Source of the DNA: Phoma sp. XZ068 | Lineage: Eukaryota > Ascomycota > Dothideomycetes > Pleosporales > Didymellaceae | Length of the DNA: 64,000 nt | Assembly (NCBI GenBank): GCA_004835665.1 | Contig: RBKR01000019.1 | Span: 930,001 to 994,000 of the forward strand | Reading direction: 5' to 3' | Shown here: piece by piece, positions 20,266 through 30,516 of the stretch | Layout: every line of letters starts with the position of its first letter | Position numbering within the stretch: position 1 is the stretch's first letter | Position numbers and translations under genes: made by a program | The notes under the pieces: model-generated | Databases searched by the model: none | What the model was told of the DNA's origin: nothing | What the model saw: only the letters and a program-made list of their open reading frames with translations

Positions 20266-22041
20266 GGCCGCTTCGGAAAGCGACTCGTAAGCTCAATGTG
20301 AGGACGCTTAGATCGCGGCCCTTTCGAAGAGACGCGTTATCTCTGCAAGGTTGCTGCGACCAAGGCTAAGATAGAGTAGGGTGCGCGTTCGTATGCGAGA
20401 TATGGCGCAATTAGGCGTGTTCGAAGTCCAGCAGAAGCTGCGGAATCACGGTATGTCAAGGTGTACGTCCACTGGAAGAGCCGGTTCGCAGACACGTTTG
20501 GTGTCGTGAGAGGACCTGAGGCGCTCTGTCACAGTGGGTGAGAGTACGGTGCATTGCAGCGCCTGGGCACTCTAGGATAAGGGAGGGAGGTTCGCCGCAG
20601 TTCTGCAGACCTACCTCTCCTAAAGACCGGCAAGTGGGGCCAAGCTTCTGGGCTAGATCTTCCGGCACAGCATTGGAAACGCCAAACCCAGGAGTTTTGC
20701 AAGGCCTGAGGGCCTGAGTCATGCCTGCCCGCCTCGATAAATAACTAGGTGATTGCGACACTTCGGAAATGTATTCTGTCGGTCCGAACATCGCTGTAAT
20801 CAGTCTGAACACAGGATCATTGTCTTGTGTCGACGAGCTGCACCGCATCCTCCGCATTCGACACCTGTCGATGTCCCTGCGGCTCGTGTCTCACACTTCC
20901 GCAACGGGCAGGACGCCATATTAGCATGAAACCCGTGACGAAATACCAAGACTTCTCAAATAATGCAATGACAGCGAACGATGAACACGATCATTCCAAG
21001 CTCCTCAACGCTCGCGACGGACCTTCTTTGAGGGATAAGCAAAGATCGGCAGGATGTAAACTTTATTAGCGGCACATTGTCGGCCAGTATCGTTAAGTTT
21101 TCAATTGAAGAGGACGAGCTTGGACATGCTCGGCGGTTGTCAGGGAAGGCAAGAGAATTAATCAACGCTGATGTCGCGACACGCCAAGATTTCCGGAAAG
21201 GTCGGCACACCCAGTGCTCCAGCCCGTGATTGTTACTGAACACTCGAACACCATACGAAATGGTCAGCCTCGAAATACGAATGAAGCTACGTGATGCCGC
21301 ACAGCAATGACTGTAACAGGCAAGCTATAAGACACGAAAGCGAAGTCAATTAAATCCCAAGTGCCCAGGTAGGCTACCTAAGAAAAACGCACGGCACGTG
21401 GCATCGCGGATTGTGTAAAGTACTCTGCATTCGAGATTCACCGACATCATTATTGGTGGACGAAATCGATCGCACGTCTAAGAGAATCTAGGACCTAATA
21501 TTACCGGATTTCAGTACAGGTATTGGCCTTGCAGGGTTCAATCCGGTGATTGGCTATCTAGGTAGAGATACCCATACAGCAAACAAGACCTCTGCACCAT
21601 CCGGCAACATGGAAGTCGCATCGTAATCATCGACTTTTATCACCGCAAGGCTGAAGTATATAGCCATTTAGTCGTCATAATTCCAGTTAGCCGACCGGGA
21701 AGGACCGCAAACTACGCCGGACTAAACTCCGCATAGAACCCACAAGCCTGATCGAGGCTGATAGACGGGCGAGGCTGCTGAGTGATGGCATTCGACTTCA
21801 CTGGTTTCCCCGCACACGGCAACACCGCATGCCCGTCATCTAGGAACCTAGACTCGGAAGTGGTGGTAAGAATGGTCATCAATTGTCAATGTCTAACAAG
21901 GGCATTTGAACCTAGTAGCTGGATTTGAGTATGTATCGCATGTATAAGACCAAGTTGAAAAGACATCGATTGGTATCGTTATAAACGGCCCTGTACTCCG
22001 CATTTCAATCGCTCGTATAATTTTCTTGTCTACAGATCGAA
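20266..22041. other. Long intergenic stretch, no gene supported
   Basis: 1.8 kb. The longest frames (minus 20857-20456 and 21243-20956) have unnatural composition and no recognisable family. No tandem repeat or RNA gene was found. Base composition becomes more A/T-rich after about 21300. The last 100 bases precede a secreted protein gene and contain TATAA-like sequence at 22015-22020. Confidence 0.45.
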
Positions 22042-22611
22042 ATGCGCTTCACTGCCTCCTTCCTTGCCTCGATCGGCCTTGCTCACGCTCAAATTAATGG
22101 CACAAACGGCATTGGAACGACACCTATAGATCGCTCCGCTGTATCGGCCGACCAAGCATATCAAATCATTCAAGCAGCCGTTGCAAACGCGACCGCCATA
22201 GGAGTGCCCCAAAACATTGCTGTTGTAGACCCGTCCGGTCTCTTGGTCGCATTCCTCCGTATGGACAATGCATTCATTGGATCCATTGATATCAGCCAAA
22301 AGAAGGCGAGGACGGTAGTACTTTTCAATGGAATGCCCAGCGCAAGTCTCTACAACGCATCTCAGCCTGGTGCGCCCTTGTATGGAATTGAGCAAACAAA
22401 TGGTGGACTTGTCGTCTTTGGAGGAGGGTGAGTCCTAAAAACCAAGCATGTACACAAGCCAGCGAATTGATCAACTACCAGATTGCCGATCCACTACCAA
22501 GGAAAGTTAATTGGTGCTGTAGGTGTCAGCGGGGGCACAGTGCCACAGGACGTCGAGGTTGCTACAGCTGGACTCGCGGGGCTTGGTGCGAGCGCTACTG
22601 CGCCGATGTAA
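22042..22611 (+). CDS. Secreted GlcG/HbpS-like (DUF336) small protein
   Basis: Exons 22042-22427 and 22482-22611 are joined across a 54-base intron (GTGAGT ... CTACCAG) to give 171 residues. The first 16-18 residues are a signal peptide (MRFTASFLASIGLAHA). The mature part is one GlcG/HbpS domain. It runs from AYQIIQAAVANATAIGVPQN through IAVVDPSGLLVAFLRMDNAF, with ISQKKARTVVLFNG in the middle, to GKLIGAVGVSGGTVPQDVEV at the end. Relatives bind heme or small molecules in bacteria, and homologues are common in fungi as secreted proteins. Four Asn-X-Ser/Thr sites suggest glycosylation. The second exon is essential: without it the conserved C-terminal strand is missing. Ligand unknown. Confidence 0.85.
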
Positions 22612-23015
22612 ATTTGTCTTAAACTATATGACATATAAACTAATGCCAGTGCGAAGATATGCCATCAAATTGCAAAGGCTGAAGTCTGAAAGGACACCCC
22701 AAACACGAGGCAACAAAGGGGCGTTAGCAGCTGCGACTGTCGTCTAAAGGTAGACAGCGATGAGCGCCCTGCACAATCCATTTCTCATCAAGTAATGATG
22801 GACTAAAGTTTTGATTTTATTGTCCGACCAGAGCTTGCATACTGATTGCTATATTTAGAACGTCTCACCCCACTACACTTCGAACAGAAGGCAGCAACGA
22901 TTTGGACGTTGACCTCACACGTAGCCACTCAGGAAATACAGCGGCTATATGCCAACCACCCGGAGCCTGGCCAGCAAATAACTCATATGTCATTCGCGTC
23001 GTGATTTGATTCATC
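22612..23015. other. Intergenic, nothing recognised
   Basis: 404 bases between two plus-strand genes; no frame, repeat or RNA gene supported. Confidence 0.45.
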
Positions 23016-25474
23016 ATGCTGGGTCTAGAAACCGGCGTATACATTCCTCTCCCTACTCCAACCTCAATCCGAGTTCTTCTACTGGCTCCAGGGGAACCGG
23101 AAGATGATATCTTCTGTTATCTTTCTCCGTGCGACCTAGACAAAGACCGCACCATTGATCCCTCTATCCCACGACCATTTGAGAACACATGCGTGGCTAC
23201 TGCCGGACCATTAGACGATAATGGTGAAACAAAACGGTTCATGTTGCACATGGACTCCTACATCGATGAGAGCGAATTGAAAGCAATAGAACCATCTGAG
23301 CCTCTACCCTCGTCATCCAGGGACGCCAATAGCCGAGCCGAAGAGGCGGATAACTCCGAAATCATCAAGAAAGTCCAAGATTTTGCTTCGGATTTCTTGA
23401 AGAGCCGAGGCACTGAGGACGATGGCATTGAGGAGAAGCTAGACGAAGGTCACGAGCTCAGCGACGACTGGTGGGATCTATTGCAACTGACGAAACTCAC
23501 GATGAGTACCGGTACCCTCGACAGTCGAGTCCACCGACATCCATTTCAACGATTCACAGCGCTATCGTACGTCTGGGGAAGTGTCGAAAATCCGGCATAC
23601 ATTACTATTGACGGCCATACGAGGTTTCAGGTCACTAGAAACCTGTTCGAAGCGTTGAAGTGCCTGCGCCGTCCCGATATAGCTCAATCAATCTGGGTAG
23701 ATGCCATTTGTATCAACCAGAACGACCTAGAGGAAAAAAGAGTCCAGATTGGCCTGATGGGACGAGTTTATAAGCAAGCTCAGAAAGTGATTGCGTATGT
23801 GCCTCAGGATCCGGAGGACATTGAGCCATTCAATGAGGTGGTGGGTAAGATATACCAAGCAGGCGTGCAGTGTAGGAAGGTCATCGAATCAGAACATATG
23901 CGTGAAGGACAGAAAACTAGTGGAGACATGGAAGATGATCGACATGCAGAACCTCAACAGCAGCGGCAAGAGAGCGATAGTCCAGAGTCTGATGCACCAG
24001 GCATACGAATCAAGACGATGCCTCTCAAGCCAACAGGTACGTGTATTGAAGACTACGATGTGCCGGTTGAAGATGATCCTGCATGGTGTGCCTGGCGACG
24101 GTTCTTTGCGTCTCCTTACTTCAGAAGGATTTGGATTCTGCAGGAATTCTCTCTTGCCAAGAATCTATACCTCCACAACGGTCGCTCGCTATTAGCATCC
24201 ACCACGATTCTCGTCGTTATGGATTGTGTCCAACGTCATAGTAGACTACTCAACGCACAATATCTGGGGCGCGGAGAAAATGATGAGTTGAGTCGAGCGG
24301 CGGCTCTCGGATGGAGAGGTCTGGAGATGATGAATATGGAGAGAGTCTTCGCACGAGAAGAACTTCATAATGAGAATACGCTCAATATGCTTGCACAGAC
24401 GTCAGGACTGATAGACAAGATTCGCTACGCCTTTGATTTTGACGCGACCGACCCACGGGACCGCATCTACGCAATCTTGGGCCTGGTATCAGATGCTGAG
24501 CACTTCGCATCGCTGGTCAGCTATCAGGTGGAAGATACCCATGCGAAGGTCTACAGACGCTTTGCAAAAGCTTTGATCGAACAAGGGCACCTCGTTAAAA
24601 TCCTGCACATGGCTTGCAAAGCGCCTCCGACACCAGAATTACCTAGTTGGGTACCAGTGAGTTCGGGATCCATTGATCAAGACCGTATGAGAGCAAGAGC
24701 TTACCAAAATTTCAGAACTGGGCCGCTCCCACAATGATGTCGATGGCGCCTGGTGTTCCCTTGAGCAGAGGCTTTCGAGCCGGCGGTGACAGGAAGCCGG
24801 TCAGTACCAGCTTTACCCAGAATCAGCTTAACCTCTCCGGGCAGGTCTACTCCAAGATAGCCTTCATGACTTCTCCAGTCAGGAAGTTCAGCCTCAATGC
24901 TGATCTGGGTGGTCGAATTCAGGACATTTTCGAGATGTTAATGGAAAACCTCAATGAGCTGGCCGGCTACCTCGCCCAGAGTCCTGTAGAGATCCTCAAA
25001 AGCTTCTTTCACTGTTTGACGATGCAGCTCGATACATTCGAATCTCTGAGCCGCGAGGAGCTCAAGACCAGCAGTCTAGTCAATGACTGGGTGCTCTTCA
25101 GAACGCTCTTAGCACGCATGATGGAGTACATGCAGATCGAAAATCATGCGGATCACAAAATCACTTTTGGCGCTTTTCCAGAGGAGGACCTTGAGTTCAT
25201 GCAGAGAGTAATGAGTAATCTGGCAAAAAGGTGCTTCTGTGTCACAAGCCCTGACAATCAAGTTGGTCTGGTACCCGAGCGAGCACAAGTCGGCGATGGT
25301 CTTGCGATCATTGAGGGAGCACCGGTGCCGTTTGTGATGAGAGAGGCACGTGAGAGTGCGGCGGGAGAAGAGAAGTTGTACAATCTCGTAGGCGATGCGT
25401 ACATTCTCGGCGTAATGCGAGGAGAACTTACGCAAGGTGACGGCCATGAGTGGAATCAGATCGTGATTATCTAG
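23016..25474 (+). CDS. HET-domain protein (heterokaryon incompatibility family)
   Basis: Exons 23016-24656 and 24716-25474 are joined over a 59-base intron (GTGAGT ... ATTTCAG), giving 799 residues. The HET domain spans about residues 180-400. Its hallmark blocks are FTALSYVWG (near 182), SIWVDAICINQNDLEEKRVQ (near 226), and the later segments FASPYFRRIWILQEF and DATDPRDRIYAILGL. Fungal HET proteins trigger cell death when genetically different hyphae fuse, and some are paired with NLR-type sensors. An Asp/Glu-rich linker splits the domain (about residues 290-345). The first 180 residues and the C-terminal 250 have no known domain. Splicing gives LPSWVP followed by NWAAP, the typical end of the HET region. 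Whether this copy acts in recognition is unknown. Confidence 0.85.
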
Positions 25475-26008
25475 GCAAATGGAAGTTCTTTCCCGTGTTC
25501 AGTCTTAAGACATGCAACCCATCATTTCTGTCTCAAACATGTGACGTCACCCCATCACAGCTTGAACCCTCGCATTCTCGGCCCATGTCTCCTACATCGG
25601 AAGAGCCGAATAACACGAGGCCGGATAAGACGCCTGTTGAACGCACTCACTGCCATACCCCGCGATTAGTGCCCGAACCCTTCGTGGATGCGGGGTGATC
25701 GGGTGCAGGATTACCGCAACGGGTATACCGCGAGCATGTGTTCATGATGGAAGCAGTCGAACACGCTACTTGGACCGCGTGTTGAGGGGCGAATCGCGGG
25801 CTCGCGGAAGAAGAATGGCAGAATTGGGCGTGTTTGTAGCCGGGATGGCGTGAGGTGGTGAGGTTTAAGAGGAGCGATGCCCCGAGACGTGGTGTGAGTG
25901 ACTTTGGCAGCACGTCGACTACTTCAAGTACCTTGGGAGGTCAGCTATACACATCTTCAATAGCGCTTCGAGTCGTTACACTGCTTGATTTAAGGAGCTT
26001 GTTCTACT
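25475..26008. other. Intergenic, nothing recognised
   Basis: 534 bases between two plus-strand genes. No coding frame of note. Includes the promoter of the dehydrogenase at 26009. Confidence 0.45.
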
Positions 26009-27138
26009 ATGGCGAACGGGAACATGAATGCGGTGAGGTTCCACGGGCAGTACGATTTGCGATACGAGGAGATTCCGATTCCAGAGGTGAAGCCTGGACA
26101 AGTCAAGATCAAGCCAGCTTGGGTAGGAATTTGCGGAAGTGGTAAGTTCGTTCAGTGCGTCTGATCAGCATCGACTGAACATTCTTAGACCTGCACGAGT
26201 ATCTCGGCGGCCCAAATCTCTGTCCTACGACACCACACCCGATCACAGGAGAAACCGTTCCTTTGACGTTTGGACACGAGTTCAGCGGCGTAGTCGAGGA
26301 AGTAGCTGATGATGTGAAAGATTATAAGAAGGGTGACCGAGTGGTTGTACAACCCATCATCTATGACGGGACATGCACGGCCTGTGAGGAAGGCCTGCAC
26401 AACTGCTGCTGGAGCAACGGCTTTGTAGGGCTGTCCGGGTGGGGCGGTGGACTAGCAGACCACATTGTAGTCCCAACCTCGACTCTTTATCACCTCCCGG
26501 ACAACGTTCCTTTGGAGATCGGCGCACTCGTCGAGCCACTCGCCGTTGGCTGGCATGCGGTCAAAGTCAGCCCATTCAAGAAGGGCAATGTTGTACTTAT
26601 TCTCGGTGGCGGGCCAATTGGCATCTCAACCATCCTGGCACTGAAGGCGAAGGGCTGCGATAGAATCATCGTCTCCGAAGTCTCGAGCAAACGGCAAGAA
26701 TTTGCGAAAAAGTTTGGCGCAGATTACATCATTGACCCAACAAAGGAAAATATACCCAAACGCTGCAAAGAGCTGAGTGACGGAAAGGGCGTCCACATTG
26801 TGTACGACTGCGCAGGCGTGCAAGCAGCACTAGATCAGGCCGTGCATGCCACACGGCCTCGCGGTTGCATCCTGAACATCGCCATCTGGGAGAAGCCGTG
26901 CACGATCACACCGAACGACTTCAACTTTAAAGAGCGGATGTATATGGGCATCGCGACATATGAAGTGGGCGACTTCCAGGAGGTGATCGATGCGCTGTCG
27001 TCGGGGAGCATGAAGCCTGATGAGATGATTACGCAGAGGATCAAACTGACGGAAGTGGAGGAGAAGGGGTTCAAGTCGTTGATACACGACAAAGACAACC
27101 AAGTCAAGATCTTGGTCGAGGTCGGAGGTGGAAAGTGA
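26009..27138 (+). CDS. Zinc-binding dehydrogenase, (R,R)-butanediol dehydrogenase type
   Basis: Exons 26009-26141 and 26189-27138, with a 47-base intron, encode 360 residues. It is a medium-chain dehydrogenase. The catalytic zinc site includes Cys42 in VGICGSDLHEY and the FGHEFSG motif. The structural zinc loop is CTACEEGLHNCC, and the NAD-binding glycine motif is ILGGGPIGIS. The DLHEYLGGP and LSGWGGGLADHIVVP segments match yeast Bdh1-type 2,3-butanediol dehydrogenases, which interconvert acetoin and butanediol in the cytosol. Related sorbitol dehydrogenases are the main alternative. The second exon starts within the first zinc motif, confirming the splice. No targeting signal. Confidence 0.85.
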
Positions 27139-27618
27139 GACGAGAGAACAGTTGCGAAGTGCAATAGAGACGTATTGATGGTTTCTGGAGCACCTTGATG
27201 TCACATTAGCGTGTAGCTGTAATGGTCTGGATCTCATACATCTGAATTAGGAATCTCACAAGAGTTGATTTCATGTACATTGTTTGCTATAGGACTTGTT
27301 CCAAAAGCACCTTCACGTTCAAGTCACATCGAAAGTTCGAAGAACAACGAATGCTCGTGGAGTCGCTCTGCGAGCTTCAGCCCAAAGTGAGCGAACTAGA
27401 ACTGGAGAATTTGCCAAAGGTGGTAACACCACGTTCCAAAGGCCGACTGCACAAGACGTACTGGTCGATATGGAGGTCGCGGGCTGTTCAATCTTCGCAC
27501 ATAGACTAATTGACACGGTACTGAGCAGATACCCCGTGGCAATTTAAGAAAGTGCGGATCACAAAGATCAAGGGCTTTGAGAAGCCGAATGAAATCATCG
27601 TGTATTGAGTAGCACACA
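27139..27618. other. Intergenic between convergent genes
   Basis: 480 bases holding two 3' untranslated regions. Short frames on both strands have no family resemblance. Confidence 0.45.
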
Positions 27619-28652
27619 CTACTCATCATCGTCCTCATCATCGCCTTGTACGTCCATGACTCGCTCGCCAGCTCTCTCGAGCGTGCGACGGCTCCAGACA
27701 CGAACGCCTTTGTATATGGCCTGCACTAAGTCAGTGGGGCAAGTGGTATTCGCATCATGAAGTACTTACGGCTAGAAAGGTGCCTACACCAATTAAGATG
27801 ATGATCCAGCTGACCTGCTCGTACCGATCTCGGCCAGTAGCTCGCCCTCGACCACCACCAATCCTGAAGTAAGAGAGCGGGCTGGTGACGATGACCTTTA
27901 GAAAGCCGAGCACGCCCATACCCGCGAAACCTTTGGCAAAGTGCTCTGCCCAGGAGTCCGACTCATCGTCGGGTTCATCGTAGTAGACTCGACTGGAACT
28001 TGCCCATGGCATGAGAGTGCTCCAGGGATCAAAATACAAGTTCAGAATAGGATCGGCAAAAAACCCAAGGATGAATACCATCGATGTCATGATCAGAACA
28101 GTCAGTATGATTTGAGCAGCTAAGTTACGATTAGCATTGTGCGTGTTGGACTGCTTGCCTAGGTGACTTACTGATACTACCAACGAACCGGCCAGCCCCA
28201 AGTCGCGCGAGTCGATACTTGAAACCACAAGTTGGACATTGCCAGTAGTTCCTCCGTCCGTAACTAGGGTCGGCGTGGCGCCATGCTTGCAGACACTCGT
28301 CATGGACATACTTCGAGGAACCTTTGCACAGGCAAGGTCTGATCAAACGACCGCCTTCATCTTCATACACCACATTGGGATGAGATGACTGCAGAAAACC
28401 CGGGAGGCTCTCGGAGGGAGCGTTGAAAGTTGGTTGAACAACCTCAAGGCAAATCCTGCACTGTCGAGGTGGCCAATGGGTGCGCCTTGGTCGTCCGCCT
28501 TGTTTGGGCTGTGACGATCCATCCGTAGCCGAGGTACCTTGGGCATGGGGTTGTGGTATTGACGAGGTTTCACCAGGTACGGGTTCGTCCTTTGGTACAT
28601 CGTCCGGCCAGTACCAGCCCGGCATAGCTTGGAAGCCGGACGAGGAAGACAT
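27619..28652 (-). CDS. RING-CH (MARCH-type) membrane E3 ubiquitin ligase
   Basis: Three exons, 28652-28172, 28119-27770 and 27720-27619 (introns 52 and 49 bases), encode 310 residues. An RING-CH zinc finger of C4HC3 type covers about residues 62-135. Its ligand pairs are CRICLEV, then RPCLCKGSSKYVHDECLQAW, then CPTCGFKY. After the finger come three hydrophobic segments: ILTVLIMTSMVFILGFF, MGVLGFLKVIVTSPL and WIIILIGVGTFLAV. The short Asp/Glu tail (QGDDEDDDE) follows. Such ligases ubiquitinate membrane proteins in the ER, endosomes or mitochondria. The ATG at 28652 was preferred because the frame further upstream contains no ATG before a stop. Divergently placed relative to the proteasome gene; substrate unknown. 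Confidence 0.85.
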
Positions 28653-29123
28653 ATCTCCAATGAGAGAAGAGTAATAAGGCTCAGGGCCTGGAGAGGTCAA
28701 TTATACGCTTACCAACAAAGCCTGACGGAAACACATGAGTACAAAGATGATAGTGCGGGTAAGGTCAAACAGGTAATCGCGGGGGTGACATTTGCCAATG
28801 CAAGCGCCTCAGACCAGACCAGGGGCCGACGCAGCGTTCTAGATATGTAAGTCTGTCACGAAGAGACACGGTGGCAGGGGAAGTAGAGGGAACAGCACCG
28901 AACGAAGATTATTCGCAGGCTGGAGCGGCCCGGGCGCGGACTTGGCGTATGTCACGTGTATCTGACGTGGTCCATGCTTTACCCGCCGCCGCGTCCCATC
29001 GATTGCCTGGAGCTACAAACGAGCTCCAAACTCACACCCATCTCGCACCCCGCAAAGGCTGTTTGTCCTCTCCCCTTACCGTGACATTCCGCCGACCTTC
29101 CCAGTACTACATCACACACCGCC
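28653..29123. promoter_or_regulatory. Divergent promoter region, RING-CH ligase / proteasome alpha-2
   Basis: 471 bases between two start codons pointing outward. The stretch before 29124 is C/T-rich (CCTCTCCCCTTACC). A GGTGGCAGG at 28870 is near the yeast proteasome element GGTGGCAAA but matches only seven of nine bases, so it is not called. The minus-strand side has a donor-like GTAAGCG at 28709-28715 with no workable acceptor. Confidence 0.4.
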
Positions 29124-30139
29124 ATGGCTGACAGATATTCATTCTCGCTCACCACCTTCTCGCCCAGGTAAACACCCACTCCCCGCCGCGCTGGCTCTTA
29201 TTCCGCCTGCTAATATGACGACAGTGGAAAGCTGGTACAGATTGGTACGCGCAAATGTCACTCACAACACCTGTGAGGTTTACCTGTTCCTGTGGTACTA
29301 ATACTGTCTTAGAGTATGCCCTCAATGCTGTCAACCAAGGTGTCACTTCGCTAGGAATCAAGGGTACGTCTATATTCTGTGTTTGCGGAATCAGGAACTG
29401 ATTGCCCTTTGCAGCCACAAACGGCATTGTCCTTGCGACCGAGAAGAAGTCATCATCACCCCTCATCGACTCCGCATCGTCATCGAAGGTCAGCCTGGTA
29501 ACACCGAACATCGGCATGGTCTACTCAGGCATGGGCCCAGACTACCGTGTCCTCGTCGACAAGGCCCGCAAGGTCTCACACACCGAATACAAGCGCATCT
29601 ACAACGAGTACCCACCCACCAGAATATTAGTGCAGGATGTGGCGCGAGTGATGCAGGAAGCGACACAGTCAGGTGGTGTCAGGCCGTATGGCGTCAGCTT
29701 GCTCATTGCTGGATGGGATGATGGCATTGAGCCAGAGGCTGAGGGCAAGAGCGATGAGCAGACCAGCGAAGAGAAGAAGAAAGTTAGCGGCAAGACCGGT
29801 GGCATCTTGAAAGGCGGGCCAAGTCTGTACCAGGTCGACCCTAGCGGCAGCTACTTCCCTTGGAAAGCGACGGCAATTGGCAAGAGCGCGACGAGCGCGA
29901 AGACTTTCCTCGAGAAGCGATACACAGAGGGTCTGGAGTTGGAAGATGCCATTCACATTGCCCTTCTCACGCTGAAGGAGACGATAGAAGGAGAGATGAA
30001 TGGTGACACCGTTGAAATTGGCATCGTTGGACCGCCTGAGGAGAGGCTGCTCGGTGTCGAGGGAGTCGAAGGGGCAGTGGGCCCTCGTTTCAGGAAGCTG
30101 AGCCCTTCTGAGGTCGAGGACTACCTAACGAACCTATAG
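29124..30139 (+). CDS. PRE8: 20S proteasome subunit alpha type-2
   Basis: Four exons, 29124-29167, 29225-29244, 29313-29363 and 29415-30139, encode 279 residues. Three introns of 57, 68 and 51 bases fall in the first 65 codons. One exon is only 20 bases. The proteasome alpha signature is intact: [20 protein letters not shown], with the [16 protein letters not shown] segment following. [19 protein letters not shown] and [14 protein letters not shown] are typical of alpha-2. Compared with yeast Pre8 (about 250 residues) it has an extra loop near residues 155-185 rich in Glu and Lys ([16 protein letters not shown]). It is a structural ring subunit of the 20S core; not catalytic. Assignment is strong. 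Confidence 0.93.
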
Positions 30140-30516
30140 AGATCCTGGAAGTCTACTCGTTCGAGTTGCAACTTTCCCGGCCTCGTAAGCGCCGCTATGG
30201 GTGGCCTAGGCTGGCGCCGACGGTGTTACGCAAAAGATCATAGACACGAACCGACCAGATGTAGCATTGACGAAAACCATGACTTACCGTATACTTCACT
30301 TTGTGCTCCACATGTCATCTTGAACGTTCAACGGCTCTGTCGAGTTTCGGCACAACCAAATGAGTGTTGAAGCACAGGCGCACCCTGCTTCGTCCGTTAT
30401 GCAGGTCTGACCAATCATCGGCTAGCGGGAAACAGCCCATCTCTGGCATGAGCACCTTGTGTCTTCATCTCTTCCGACCAGACATGGGGTGAGGCGCCTA
30501 GCTTTGCAATGAACCG
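30140..30516. other. Intergenic, nothing recognised
   Basis: 377 bases between the proteasome gene and the Dicer-like gene, both on the plus strand. No frame or RNA gene supported. Confidence 0.45.

Noticed and set aside
28870..28878. GGTGGCAGG upstream of the proteasome gene, similar to the yeast proteasome control element.
   Set aside because: Only seven of nine bases match, it lies about 250 bases away, and whether the regulator is used in this group is uncertain.
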